Origin: Nitrospira sp. CR1.3
Lineage (GTDB): Bacteria; Nitrospirota; Nitrospiria; Nitrospirales; Nitrospiraceae
Reading direction: 5' to 3'
DNA: 64,000 bases
NCBI GenBank assembly: GCA_014055525.1
Contig: WIAH01000001.1
Location: forward strand, 186,001 to 250,000
Positions 1-10,254 of the stretch are shown here, one piece after another. Within the stretch, counting starts at the first letter, position 1. Each line of letters starts with the position of its first letter. The position numbers were made by a program, and so were the translations under genes. Under the pieces are notes generated by a model, which was not told the DNA's origin, ran no database searches, and saw nothing but the letters and a program-made list of their open reading frames with translations.

Positions 1-330
1 CGCGGGACCGGCGATACGATTCCAAATGAGCTACGATCGCAAATGGGAAACCGTATCTTCGGTTGCGATGACTGTCTCGACGTTTGTCCGTTCAATTTGT
101 GGGCGCATACAGACGCTGCCGCTGCTTTTTCCCCCGCTTCGGTCACCCTGGCCCCAAGACTCATTGACCTGGCCGGTCTGACCGATACCTCATTTGTTGA
201 GCAATTCAGCGACAGCCCGGTTCGCCGAGCCAAGCGAGACGGCCTGCTTCGGAACGTGGCCATTGCCAGGGAAAACGAGGCAAGCCAGCATCGGAAGCCC
301 CCTATCCCCCTTCCATCCCTGGCGAAATAG
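1..330 (+). CDS. queG: Epoxyqueuosine reductase QueG, C-terminal fragment
   Basis: The frame is open from base 1 and ends at TAG 328-330, so only the C-terminal ~109 residues are present. QueG reduces epoxyqueuosine to queuosine in the wobble base of certain tRNAs, using cobalamin and two 4Fe-4S clusters. Visible are the family stretch IGNRIFGCDDC-like (here MGNRIFGCDDC) followed by CLDVCPFN, which supplies Cys ligands of the ferredoxin-like domain, and the downstream SPVRRAKRDGLLRN helix typical of this protein. The start and the other cluster ligands lie outside the window. The family call is firm; activity cannot be judged from a fragment. Confidence 0.93.
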   Translation, partial: RGTGDTIPNELRSQMGNRIFGCDDCLDVCPFNLWAHTDAAAAFSPASVTLAPRLIDLAGLTDTSFVEQFSDSPVRRAKRDGLLRNVAIARENEASQHRKPPIPLPSLAK

Positions 331-389
331 GAGTAGGCTGGAGGCTGTACCTCGACGGTTGGAGAGGAGTCCTGTTCCGGAGCGCTCCT

Positions 390-1757
390 ATGCATCCTCC
401 AATCCTCTTACTGATCTCGTCCGATTCCTCCACAAAGACCGTTCTCGAGCAAGCCCTCTCAAACTTGAATACGGCCTTCTTGAGCGCCCCCACGACGGAA
501 GAAGGACTTCGTCTCCTTGAGTGGCAGAGAGACGTTGCCTGTATTCTGTTCGATGAACGGGACAGGCGTATCTCCATCGGGCTCGTCCTCTCTCGCATTC
601 GGCAGGTCACTCCTGCCGTTCCAGTCATCGTTCTCGGAGCAGAGGATTCGGCCAAAGCCGCCGTCGAGGCTTTGCGCGACGGCGCAGCCGATTACCTCGC
701 GAAACCTTTGTCGGAATCCGGCATGCGGACCGCCCTTCTTCGGACACACGCATTCGCCACAGCCATCACATCGGGTTCGGAACATCATGCTGATTTCGAC
801 CGCATCATCAGCGTCTCTCCACAAATGCAACTGGTCAAGCACCTGGCGGCCGAGGTCGCCGTCACGGACGCTACGGTCTTGATCACAGGCGAAAGCGGGA
901 CCGGCAAGGAACTCTTCGCCCGCGCCATTCACTGTGCAAGCCCCCGGTCCAAGGGACCTTTCGTGGCTCTCAATTGCGCGGGGATTCCGGAACACCTGCT
1001 GGAGTCGGAACTATTCGGATACCAGCGGGGCGCGTTTACCGACGCCAAGCAATCCAAGCTCGGACGCTTTCAGGCTGCGGAAGGGGGCACGCTCTTTCTC
1101 GACGAGATTGGCGAGATGAGCGCAACAGCCCAGGCGAAACTGCTGCGGGTCCTCGAAGACCATGAAATCAGTCCGCTCGGCGACACACACAGCGTCAAGG
1201 TCAACATTCGGGTCGTCGCCGCAACCAATGAAGACCTTCCGGCGCAAATCAAGGCGGGGAGATTTCGGCTGGACCTCTATTATCGACTCAACGTCTATCA
1301 ACTGCGAATTCCGGCCTTACGGGAACGGGTGGATGATATCGAACCGATTATCGATTCATTCCTGGCGGCGGCGCGCCGGGACCATGGGCACCGCGTCGAG
1401 GGCATCAGCCCTGCAGCCCTGAAGATCCTTCGACGGCACGACTGGCCCGGCAACGTGAGGGAACTGCATAACGTGGTGGAAGGGCTCACAATCACCTGTA
1501 AGGACAGGATCATCCAACCGGAACATCTCCCTGCCCCCTTAATAGAAGCCCGACCTGCGGAGGGGAACGGGTGCCTTCAGAAGGCTCCCGACCGGCCGTC
1601 CCTGTTGGCATTCGGCCTCTCATTTCAAGACATGGAAAAGAAACTGCTTGTCGAAGCTTTGCGTCAGGCAGGGGGGAACGTCTCTGAAGCCAGCCGACTT
1701 CTGAAGCTGACCAGAAATACGCTGCGCTATCGCATGGCCAAATACCACCTCTGCTGA
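390..1757 (+). CDS. Sigma-54-dependent response regulator (NtrC family)
   Basis: 455 residues in the usual order: receiver (~5-120), AAA+ domain (~140-365), Fis-type HTH at the end (DMEKKLLVEALRQAGGNVSE...). Walker A GESGTGKE is at 167-174 and Walker B FLDEIGEM at ~236-243. The sigma-54 contact loop reads GAFTDA at 214-219 rather than GAFTGA. In the receiver, Asp55 sits in the phosphorylation position and Lys105 in the conserved Lys position, but the acidic pocket shows only one acid (Asp12). No partner kinase is adjacent; the gene stands between queG and the opposing mutS2. It should activate sigma-54 promoters; targets are unknown. Confidence 0.92.
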   Translation: MHPPILLLISSDSSTKTVLEQALSNLNTAFLSAPTTEEGLRLLEWQRDVACILFDERDRRISIGLVLSRIRQVTPAVPVIVLGAEDSAKAAVEALRDGAADYLAKPLSESGMRTALLRTHAFATAITSGSEHHADFDRIISVSPQMQLVKHLAAEVAVTDATVLITGESGTGKELFARAIHCASPRSKGPFVALNCAGIPEHLLESELFGYQRGAFTDAKQSKLGRFQAAEGGTLFLDEIGEMSATAQAKLLRVLEDHEISPLGDTHSVKVNIRVVAATNEDLPAQIKAGRFRLDLYYRLNVYQLRIPALRERVDDIEPIIDSFLAAARRDHGHRVEGISPAALKILRRHDWPGNVRELHNVVEGLTITCKDRIIQPEHLPAPLIEARPAEGNGCLQKAPDRPSLLAFGLSFQDMEKKLLVEALRQAGGNVSEASRLLKLTRNTLRYRMAKYHLC

Positions 1758-1799
1758 TCGTTGCCTTTCTTCTATCTCAGCTCCCCTCCTCCTGGCCGG

Positions 1800-4232
1800 T
1801 CAACGGAGCCGGGCTACAGTGACGCCATCCCCTCCTTCTGAACGGTCACCGGGCCTGAAATGCTCTACGTAGGGTGAGCCGCAAAGGTAGTCGCGCAGCA
1901 CAGACTTGAGACGACCTGTACCGTGCCCATGAATTATTCTTAGAAGCGGAACAGCTGCCATGGTCGCCCGATCCAATGCGGCAACGACTTCGTCAAGGGC
2001 TTGGTCTGCCGCCTTTCCCCGCACGTCGACGATTGCCTGCTCGGCAGCATGATAGGGGTGTGACCCGGGCGAGGTCTTCGCGTGGACTGAGTGCCGCGAC
2101 AGAGTTCCGAAGGCCTCTTCACGGCGAACCAAACCGGTCAAGTTGGCGACTGTCGCCAAAATCTCCCCCTCCCCCACTTTGACACGGACCCGCTTCTTGC
2201 CTTGGGGCGCCTCCAGCAACCTTCCGTTCATACCGAGCCCGCCGATTTCGACCTGATCGCCGACTTTCAGTTGTTCATGTGGAATCGGTATATCGCTTGG
2301 AGCCAGATCAGCGCTTGCTTGCGCTTCGAGTTCCATGAGGCGTTGCTTGGCCTCTTTGGCCTTGATCAATTTCTGCTCCCGCTTGACGGCGTCGACGGTC
2401 GCTTGAACCTCCGCCCTGGCCCGGCTGAATTGTTCCTGCAACTTCTTCCTGATACCTTTGCGCTCTTCCCGCTCGGTCAACTCCAGACTTGCCAGTTGCT
2501 CCTTCGCCAGCCGTGCGGCCTCTTCAGCTTCAGCCCTGGCGCGAACTGCGAGAGCGAGGTCGTCCGTTAACTGCCGCTGCTTGGTATGAAGGTCGTCCAG
2601 CATGCGTTCCAACACACGATCGTCTCTCTGCAGTTTCTCCCTGGCATCATCCAGCAGGGCGCGATCCATTCCCAACCGTCCGGCAATCTCGATGGCCGAC
2701 GATCCTCCCGGCACGCCCATGAACAATCGATAGGTCGGCGAGAGTGTTGCCACGTCAAATCCGACGCTGGCATTCGCAAAACCGGTGGCGGTCTGTGCCA
2801 AGGCCTTCAGCGATCGATAGTGCGTCGTCGCGATAACCTTCATCCCCAGCGCGGCGAACCGGCACAGTAGCGCTTCGGCCAATGCGGCTCCCTCCGTCGG
2901 ATCGGTTGACGTGACCGGCTCATCCAGCAAAACGAGAGCCCTGACAGGCTGGCATCTGGATTCGGAAGACCTGACTTGATCGGTCTCGCGTATCAACGCG
3001 ATCATTTGCGTCATGTGCGCCGAGAAGCTGGACAGGTCCCGGGCCAGATCTTGTGCGTCTCCGATGTCAGCGTACAGGCCAGGAAAGACCGCCATGTCAG
3101 AGCCTGGCTCGCACGGAAGCAGCAAACCGGATCGAACCATGAGGGCAAACAGGCCGACGATCTTGAGCGTGACGGTTTTTCCCCCGGTATTCGGGCCGGA
3201 GATGACCAGGACCTGAACGGCCTCATCCAGGACGATGTCATTGGCGACCACCTGCTCCTTCGCGAGCATCAATAGAGGATGTCTGGCCTGTTTCAATCGA
3301 ACCAGCCCATCGGCGTTCAGCGTGGCCGGATGAGCTCTCAGTCTGCGCCCGAAGGATGCGCGCGCCGCAATCTCATCCAATTCCGCGAGAATTTCGATCC
3401 CGCCACCGATCATATCGGATTGTGAAGCGACGAGAGTTGATAGTTCTCTCAGAATCCTTTGGATCTCCCGATCGATCTCACGGTCGGCAACTTTGATGGC
3501 GTTGTTCAATTCGACCAACTCACGCGGCTCGATAAAGACAGTGGCCCCGCTGGATGAGATGTCGTGCACAATGCCGGGGACGCGTCCTTGCATCTCCGTC
3601 CTAATCGGCACCACATAGCGACCTTCCCGCTGATCAAAGTACTGCTCTTGCAGCAGGTCGGCAAACCGGTGCGAGTGCAGGATGTGGTCGAGTTGCTGGC
3701 GGACGCGTTGCTTGAGTTCGTTGGCATGGTGTGTCAACCGGCGAAGCTCGGGAGTGGCAGATTCCTTGATCGATCCATCCGCGTGAATGGCGGTCTCCAG
3801 TTCATGGCTGATCTCTCGCAGAACTGTCATCCTTTGAAGAAACTCCGTGGCAGCCCCCAAGGTCGGAGCTTCTTGCAGGTGCCGAACCAGGTAGCGTCGG
3901 GTCTCCTCCCACAAGGCAAGAACCACCGCACAATCCCGTAGCTCGTGGCCTTCCAGGGTTGCCCCTTTTCTCGCCCTGGACAGCGAGTCCCGAACGTCTG
4001 GGAAAGAGAGGGCCGGCATTGGATCGACACCTTCTTGAAGCCGGGCCATCTCAAGGGTTTCAAGCTGACGCCGCTGCGCCTCCGCGAGTTCCGAGGTCAA
4101 ACTGAGGGTTCGGCATCGGGCGATCCCCATTGATGAACGGGCATGCGCTCCGAGCGCCTCCAGCAGCTTCGCCCATTCGAGGACCTGAGCCGTATGCTCG
4201 AAGAGGTCAAATTGTCCGCGGTCCAGAGCCAT
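1800..4232 (-). CDS. mutS2: Endonuclease MutS2
   Basis: 810 residues, normal for MutS2. The protein is a MutS-related ATPase that acts on branched DNA or on collided ribosomes depending on the organism, not in mismatch repair. Walker A GPNTGGKT is at 346-353, preceded by the clamp and lever region (RYVVPIRTEMQGRVPGIVHD) and followed by DEPVTSTDPTEGAALAEALL, the ABC-type signature and Walker B area. A long charged coiled coil (~520-620) leads to a C-terminal Smr domain with VDVRGKAADQALDE and the HGHGTG loop. It is transcribed away from gap, with ~220 bp between the two start codons. Confidence 0.96.
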   Translation of the reverse strand: MALDRGQFDLFEHTAQVLEWAKLLEALGAHARSSMGIARCRTLSLTSELAEAQRRQLETLEMARLQEGVDPMPALSFPDVRDSLSRARKGATLEGHELRDCAVVLALWEETRRYLVRHLQEAPTLGAATEFLQRMTVLREISHELETAIHADGSIKESATPELRRLTHHANELKQRVRQQLDHILHSHRFADLLQEQYFDQREGRYVVPIRTEMQGRVPGIVHDISSSGATVFIEPRELVELNNAIKVADREIDREIQRILRELSTLVASQSDMIGGGIEILAELDEIAARASFGRRLRAHPATLNADGLVRLKQARHPLLMLAKEQVVANDIVLDEAVQVLVISGPNTGGKTVTLKIVGLFALMVRSGLLLPCEPGSDMAVFPGLYADIGDAQDLARDLSSFSAHMTQMIALIRETDQVRSSESRCQPVRALVLLDEPVTSTDPTEGAALAEALLCRFAALGMKVIATTHYRSLKALAQTATGFANASVGFDVATLSPTYRLFMGVPGGSSAIEIAGRLGMDRALLDDAREKLQRDDRVLERMLDDLHTKQRQLTDDLALAVRARAEAEEAARLAKEQLASLELTEREERKGIRKKLQEQFSRARAEVQATVDAVKREQKLIKAKEAKQRLMELEAQASADLAPSDIPIPHEQLKVGDQVEIGGLGMNGRLLEAPQGKKRVRVKVGEGEILATVANLTGLVRREEAFGTLSRHSVHAKTSPGSHPYHAAEQAIVDVRGKAADQALDEVVAALDRATMAAVPLLRIIHGHGTGRLKSVLRDYLCGSPYVEHFRPGDRSEGGDGVTVARLR

Positions 4233-4304
4233 GAGCGGACTCTACCCACCAGGCAGCGAGGACGCAAGCGGCAGTCTGAACCGGCTCCAGCTATGCACGT
4301 ATAA

Positions 4305-5465
<1,161 letters not shown>

Positions 5466-5532
5466 TGCCTTTCCGACTGATTCCCGGAAATTCCTCACGC
5501 AAGCCCCTGTGGCCGAGACCGAAGGACGGCGC

Positions 5533-6732
5533 ATGAATCTGCACAAACAGACCATCGATGATCTTGTGCTTGCCGGCAAGCGGGTGATCATTCGAGCCGA
5601 TTTCAATGTCCCGCTCGACGACTCGTTGCAGATCACCGATGACACTCGCATCCGCTCGACGCTTCCCACGATCAATCGTGTGGTTGACGACGGGGGCAAG
5701 GTCATTTTGTGCTCGCATCTCGGCCGTCCCAACAGCAGGTTCGACCCGAAGTTCAGCCTCGCACCGATCGCAAAACGCCTGGGGCGATTGCTGGGTAAGA
5801 ATGTGATTTTCGCGCCCGACTGCATCGGGCCGGCAGTCGAAGGGCTGGTCGCGAAAATGAACCCCGGCGACGTCATGTTGCTGGAAAATCTCCGGTTCCA
5901 CTCCGGCGAGGAGAAAAACGACGAAACGTTTTCTAAAGCTCTCGCCTCACTGGGCGACATCTACATCAACGACGCGTTCGGCGCCGCCCACCGGGCCCAC
6001 GCCTCCACCGTCGGCATTACCAAGTTCATCCCCTCGGCGGCGGCAGGCTTCCTGCTGAAGAAAGAAATCGAATATCTCGAGGGCGCCGTGGCGAATCCGG
6101 TCCGACCCTTCGTCGCGATTCTCGGCGGGGCCAAAGTCTCCGGCAAGATCGGCGTCATTGAAAACCTCGGGAAACGCGTCGACAAAGTCATCATCGGCGG
6201 CGGTATGGCGTTTACCTTTCTCAAGGCGAAAGGACTGGAGATCGGAAACTCACTGGTCGAAAACGACATGCTGGATTTCGCGAAGGGCATTGAGGACCAT
6301 GCCTTGTCACGCGGCGTCAAATTCTACTTGCCGGTCGACTGCGTCGTGGCCGCCAGCCGCGAACCCGGCGCGGAATCCAAGATTGTTCCCGTGCAGGAAA
6401 TTCCGAAAGGGTGGTACGCCCTCGACATCGGCCCGGCTTCGGTCAAGCTGTTCAGGGAAGCGGTCCAGAACGCGAAGACGATTCTCTGGAACGGACCGAT
6501 GGGCGTGTTCGAGGTCGACGCCTATGCGCGCGGCACGCTGTCCATGGCTCACGCGGTCGCCGACGCCTACGCGCTCACGATCGTCGGCGGAGGTGAAACA
6601 GCCATGGCCGTTCATCGCGCCGGTGAATCGGAAAACATCTCCTTTATTTCCACCGGCGGCGGCGCCGCGCTTGAACTGTTGGAGGGAAAACAACTTCCCG
6701 GCTTGACCGCTCTCCCCGAGCGACGGGACTAG
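5533..6732 (+). CDS. pgk: Phosphoglycerate kinase
   Basis: 399 residues from ATG 5533, a normal bacterial length. The start is set by MNLHKQTIDDLVLAGKRVII followed by RADFNVPLD, the family signature of the N domain. Further marks are the substrate-binding SHLGRPN, NDAFGAAHRAHAS, the hinge region with LGGAKVSGKIGVI, and the nucleotide site IVGGGETAMAV with a glycine-rich end (STGGGAALELLEGK). It catalyses ATP formation from 1,3-bisphosphoglycerate and forms a glycolytic unit with gap and tpiA. Confidence 0.98.
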   Translation: MNLHKQTIDDLVLAGKRVIIRADFNVPLDDSLQITDDTRIRSTLPTINRVVDDGGKVILCSHLGRPNSRFDPKFSLAPIAKRLGRLLGKNVIFAPDCIGPAVEGLVAKMNPGDVMLLENLRFHSGEEKNDETFSKALASLGDIYINDAFGAAHRAHASTVGITKFIPSAAAGFLLKKEIEYLEGAVANPVRPFVAILGGAKVSGKIGVIENLGKRVDKVIIGGGMAFTFLKAKGLEIGNSLVENDMLDFAKGIEDHALSRGVKFYLPVDCVVAASREPGAESKIVPVQEIPKGWYALDIGPASVKLFREAVQNAKTILWNGPMGVFEVDAYARGTLSMAHAVADAYALTIVGGGETAMAVHRAGESENISFISTGGGAALELLEGKQLPGLTALPERRD

Positions 6733-6774
6733 CAGGCACCCTTCGAGTCAAACCGCTTCGGCATCAGGTCATCC

Positions 6775-7548
6775 GTGCGCAAACCTCTCATTGTCGGCAA
6801 CTGGAAGATGAATAAGACGTCCTCGGAGGCTAGGGTCTTCCTCCGTGAATTTGCACAATCGCATAACGGTTCGTCCCAGGCCGAGGTTGTCATCGCCCCC
6901 CCCTTTACGGCGCTGGAGTCGGTACGGACCGCGTTAGGTTCCTCTTCCTGGATTGCCCTCGGCGCGCAGGACTTACACTGGGAAAAACAGGGGGCCTTCA
7001 CGGGGGAAATCTCAGGACCGATGCTGCGGGACCTTGGCTGCAGCTACGTTATTATCGGCCACTCCGAACGGCGGACACTGTTCGGTGAGCGGGATGCCGA
7101 TGTCCAGAAAAAAGTCCGAGCTGCATTGGCATGCGGGCTCTTTCCGATACTCTGTGTCGGGGAATCGTTGACTGAACGCGAAGCGGGCCAGACGGAGGTC
7201 GTCATTACGAATCAACTTTCCGCCGCGCTGGATCGGCTCACGGATAATGACCTGGGAACCGTGACCATTGCCTACGAGCCGGTTTGGGCGATCGGGACAG
7301 GGCGTGCTGCAACGACCGACCAGGCCGTAGAGGTCCACCACTCGATACGCACCTTCCTCTCGAAGGGCTGGAACACCGGAGCGGCCTCAGCGATGCGGGT
7401 CCTGTACGGCGGAAGCGTGAGCCCGCAGAATGCCGCCTTGCTTCTGAATGCTTCGGGAATTGACGGCGCACTCGTGGGCGGGGCTTGTCTCAATCCGGAT
7501 TCGTTTGCTACAATCATCTCCGCAGCGAAACCGAAATCCGTTCACTGA
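6775..7548 (+). CDS. tpiA: Triosephosphate isomerase
   Basis: 257 residues starting at GTG 6775, which gives the family N-terminus MRKPLIVGNWKMNK. Catalytic residues lie in the expected motifs: Lys in GNWKMNK, His in IIGHSERR, and Glu in AYEPVWAIGTG. The phosphate-binding LYGGSVSPQNA and GALVGGACL segments are intact. It interconverts dihydroxyacetone phosphate and glyceraldehyde-3-phosphate. The gene ends 10 bp before secG, the common tpiA-secG pairing. Confidence 0.98.
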   Translation: MRKPLIVGNWKMNKTSSEARVFLREFAQSHNGSSQAEVVIAPPFTALESVRTALGSSSWIALGAQDLHWEKQGAFTGEISGPMLRDLGCSYVIIGHSERRTLFGERDADVQKKVRAALACGLFPILCVGESLTEREAGQTEVVITNQLSAALDRLTDNDLGTVTIAYEPVWAIGTGRAATTDQAVEVHHSIRTFLSKGWNTGAASAMRVLYGGSVSPQNAALLLNASGIDGALVGGACLNPDSFATIISAAKPKSVH

Positions 7549-7558
7549 TCGGAGTCTG

Positions 7559-7912
7559 ATGCATACGCTTATCATCATTATTCACATCTTCGCCTGTTTC
7601 CTCATGATCGGCGCCATCCTGCTCCAATCGGGGAAAGGAGCCGAAATCGGCGCAGCCTTCGGGGGATCCAGTCAAACCGTGTTCGGCAGCCGTGGTCCTG
7701 CAAATTTTCTGAGCAAGTTCACGGTCGTTGTAGCCGCGGTCTTCATGTTGACGTCCCTGAGCCTTGCTATTTTGGCCAAGGACCGGACGTTCTCCTCCAC
7801 CGTCATCGACCTGAAGAAGAAAGATAGCTCTCAGCCGGCACCGGCCGCTCCAGCCGAAAAGCAGGAGAAGGACTCCCATCCCTCCGGCGATTCCTCTTCA
7901 AACGGGCACTGA
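7559..7912 (+). CDS. secG: Protein translocase subunit SecG
   Basis: 117 residues from ATG 7559 with GGAG at 7551. Two membrane segments (residues ~3-20 and ~54-72) flank the conserved cytoplasmic loop LLQSGKGAEIGAAFGGSSQT followed by VFGSRG, characteristic of SecG. SecG is the accessory third subunit of SecYEG and aids SecA-driven export. The C-terminal tail (~80-117) is a charged, Pro/Ala/Ser-rich extension that varies in this family. It is the last gene of the gap operon; ilvE opposes it. Confidence 0.95.
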   Translation: MHTLIIIIHIFACFLMIGAILLQSGKGAEIGAAFGGSSQTVFGSRGPANFLSKFTVVVAAVFMLTSLSLAILAKDRTFSSTVIDLKKKDSSQPAPAAPAEKQEKDSHPSGDSSSNGH

Positions 7913-7988
7913 TCGTACCAATCCCCGGTTCGTTCACCCCGCAGGGTGACGCTCGCGCCGCAACTTGAATGGATTGGGAACGGCGGGG

Positions 7989-8903
7989 CTAAACTCGCGT
8001 TAACCAGGAGGCGTGCGTCGGATCTTCTCCCCGCACGATGGAAAAGAAGGCCTTTTGCAAACCCATGGTAATCGGGCCCGGTTTCCCGATCCCGATCCGG
8101 CGATTGTCGATCTCGCGCACCGGAGTCAGTTCGGCGGCGGTTCCGGTCACGAATACTTCGTCGGCAATATACATTTCATCCCGAGTGAACCGCTCTTCCA
8201 GCACGGGAATGCCCCGCTCCCTGGCCAACTCGATCACGGAATTTCTCGTGATGCCTTCGAGAATCGAGGTCAGAGGCGTGGTCTTGATTCGGCCCTTGCG
8301 CACGATGAAGATATTCTCACCGGTACCTTCCGACACGTAGCCTTCGGGATCCAGCAGAATCGCTTCATCGTAGCCGTCCGCCTTGGCTTCCCGTTTCGCG
8401 AGGATAGAGTTGACGTAGTAGCCGGAGATCTTGCCTCTCGTCATCGACACATTCACATGATGCCGGGTAAATGAAGACACGCGCGCCCGCATACCGTTTG
8501 CAAGAGCGTCGTCTCCGAGGTAGGCGCCCCATTTCCAAGCCGCAATCGCCAACTTGATTGGATTGTCGCCCGGATACACACCCATCGCGCCGTAGCCGAT
8601 ATAGACGAGCGGGCGGATATAGCAGGCATCCAACTTGTTGACGCGAACCGTTTCAACGATCGCCTCCGCCACCTGCTTTTTGTCGTAAGGTATCGTCATC
8701 ATCCCGATATGAGCCGACTCGAAGAGCCGATCGACATGCTCGTGCAGCTTAAAGATCGCGGAGGTTGTCTTTCCCTTGTAACAGCGAAGCCCCTCAAACG
8801 CGGCTAATCCGTAATGAAGCGAATGGGTCAACACATGGACGTTGGCGTCCGTCCAATTGACGAACGATCCATCCATCCAAATCTTGCCTTGCGCTTCCAT
8901 CAT
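7989..8903 (-). CDS. ilvE: Branched-chain amino acid aminotransferase
   Basis: 304 residues of the PLP fold-type IV class. It begins MMEAQGKIWMDG; the second Met could be the start. HSLHYGLAAFEGLRCYKG near the N-terminus, the PLP lysine region SGYYVNSILAKREA, EGTGENIFIVRKG and TPLTSILEGITR identify IlvE rather than D-amino acid transaminase. It performs the last step of Leu, Ile and Val synthesis with glutamate as donor. It is transcribed toward secG, with a 76-bp convergent spacer that has no clear T-tailed terminator. Confidence 0.96.
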   Translation of the reverse strand: MMEAQGKIWMDGSFVNWTDANVHVLTHSLHYGLAAFEGLRCYKGKTTSAIFKLHEHVDRLFESAHIGMMTIPYDKKQVAEAIVETVRVNKLDACYIRPLVYIGYGAMGVYPGDNPIKLAIAAWKWGAYLGDDALANGMRARVSSFTRHHVNVSMTRGKISGYYVNSILAKREAKADGYDEAILLDPEGYVSEGTGENIFIVRKGRIKTTPLTSILEGITRNSVIELARERGIPVLEERFTRDEMYIADEVFVTGTAAELTPVREIDNRRIGIGKPGPITMGLQKAFFSIVRGEDPTHASWLTRV

Positions 8904-8984
8904 GATGAAACGGACTATAGCAGCGGCCCGGAAGAAGCGTCAAGCAAACGGCGAACGTGGAAAACAGCGCGCGAGCTTGCGCGA

Positions 8985-9356
8985 TCAGGAGTGGTGGCGA
9001 ACGGTGCGAACCTGTTGATTCAAGACGGCGGCGATACGTCTTGCAGCGAGGGGATTGATGCTCTCGATCTGCAACCCGCAATCATATTCATTCACCCATC
9101 GAACAGTCGCCCGCGTGATCTCGATGGGCGGCTGATCCTCTTCAAGTGTAAGCCGAACAGCCAGTTCGGTTCCGGGGCTGAGAGCATGATCGCCAGACAC
9201 CCGCATCCCGGCGCAGGAAAGATTGGTCACAATGCCTTTCCCGACCACATTTCCGCTCAAATAGTAGAACGTAAACCATGTCGGGATGCGGCGATACGGG
9301 CGCAAAATGAACTTCCTTGGTTTCAACTGGGCCACTGGCCTTCTCTGGGGCTTCAT
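8985..9356 (-). CDS. PilZ domain protein
   Basis: 123 residues, nearly all one PilZ domain. The c-di-GMP-binding marks are the basic cluster PYRRIP and the NLSCAGM loop, matching the RxxxR...(D/N)xSxxG pattern, followed by the beta-barrel with RATVRWVNEYDCGLQIE. It is therefore a likely stand-alone c-di-GMP effector. The start is uncertain: ATG 9356 has only GGAAGG about 13 bases upstream, while a much better ribosome site (GGGAGG) serves an ATG at 9387 in another frame that overlaps the gene start. Either a short overlapping ORF or a frameshift near the start is possible. Confidence 0.85.
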   Translation of the reverse strand: MKPQRRPVAQLKPRKFILRPYRRIPTWFTFYYLSGNVVGKGIVTNLSCAGMRVSGDHALSPGTELAVRLTLEEDQPPIEITRATVRWVNEYDCGLQIESINPLAARRIAAVLNQQVRTVRHHS

Positions 9357-9482
9357 CTTCTAAATATGTTCCTTCCGACCTGTTCATATTACCTCCCGCA
9401 AAATCCGGGGCGAAACCCTCCAAAAGGGGAAGGGGCGCACCTACGGCCTTCACACGAGGGGATGTTATTGCGCACCGGAACC

Positions 9483-9510
9483 TTGACACCCTTTTGACCC
9501 CTGTGATACA
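9483..9510 (+). promoter_or_regulatory. Candidate promoter of the rplU operon
   Basis: TTGACA at 9483-9488, a 16-bp spacer and GATACA at 9505-9510 with a TG one base before it (extended -10 type). The -10 is weak (3/6), so this rests on the perfect -35 and position, about 30 bases before the rplU start. Confidence 0.45.
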
Positions 9511-9541
9511 CAGCCATGTTCTGTTATGGAGGTAGGAGCTT

Positions 9542-9856
9542 ATGTACGCAATCGTCGAGACAGGCGGCAAGCAGTACCGGGTGGAGCAAGGAACCCTCGT
9601 CCAGGTTGAGAGCCTTCAGGGCGAAGTGGGCGGCACCGTTGAACTCGGCCAGGTTCGACTTGTTCATGGCGACAAGGGCCTGGTCGTGGGCCAACCTCTG
9701 GTAAAGGGCGCCAAGATAACGGCGGAAATTGTCGATCAGGGCCGAACCCGGTCCATCATGGTGTTCAAAAAGCAGCGGCGCAAGAATTACCGACGCACAA
9801 AGGGCCATCGGCAAGGCTTCACGAAATTGCGGATCACCGGTATCGAAACAGCATAA
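9542..9856 (+). CDS. rplU: 50S ribosomal protein L21
   Basis: 104 residues from ATG 9542, preceded by the ribosome site GGAGGTAGGAG. MYAIVETGGKQYRVEQGTLV is the L21 N-terminus, and the C-terminal FKKQRRKNYRRTKGHRQGFT segment binds 23S rRNA. It is the first gene of a run rplU-rpmA-obg-proB-nadD-rsfS-lapB, a widely conserved ribosome/GTPase order. Confidence 0.98.
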   Translation: MYAIVETGGKQYRVEQGTLVQVESLQGEVGGTVELGQVRLVHGDKGLVVGQPLVKGAKITAEIVDQGRTRSIMVFKKQRRKNYRRTKGHRQGFTKLRITGIETA

Positions 9857-9868
9857 GGACCATCGTTC

Positions 9869-10132
9869 ATGGCAACAAATAAAGGCGGCGGATCATCGAG
9901 AAACGGGCGGGACAGCAATCCGCAATATTTAGGCGTCAAGGCTTACGGCGGCGAAACGGTCAAGGCTGGAGCCATCATCGTGCGCCAGCGCGGAACCAAG
10001 TTTTTTCCGGGGTTCAACGTCGGACTCGGCAAGGACCACACTCTCTTCGCCCGCGTGACGGGAATCGTGAAGTTCGAGGGCGGACGCGCGCGACAGAAGG
10101 TCAGCGTCTACCCCGTCCCCGCAGCCTCGTAA
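9869..10132 (+). CDS. rpmA: 50S ribosomal protein L27
   Basis: 87 residues, 12 bp after rplU. The sequence opens [20 protein letters not shown] and continues [23 protein letters not shown], standard for L27, which lies near the peptidyl transferase centre. The N-terminus begins directly with Met-Ala and has no phage-protease-type extension of the Firmicutes kind. An RBS-like AAGGA precedes the ATG. Confidence 0.98.
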   Translation: MATNKGGGSSRNGRDSNPQYLGVKAYGGETVKAGAIIVRQRGTKFFPGFNVGLGKDHTLFARVTGIVKFEGGRARQKVSVYPVPAAS

Positions 10133-10254
10133 CAGGCGCATCCCTCTTTTCATCATTATCGCGTCAATCACCTTGGGGTATCCTGCCCGGCTTGGAGTCT
10201 GAGCAGATTCCCAGAGGAGTAGTTTATCGGCACTTCACGCGGAACGGCATTCAC

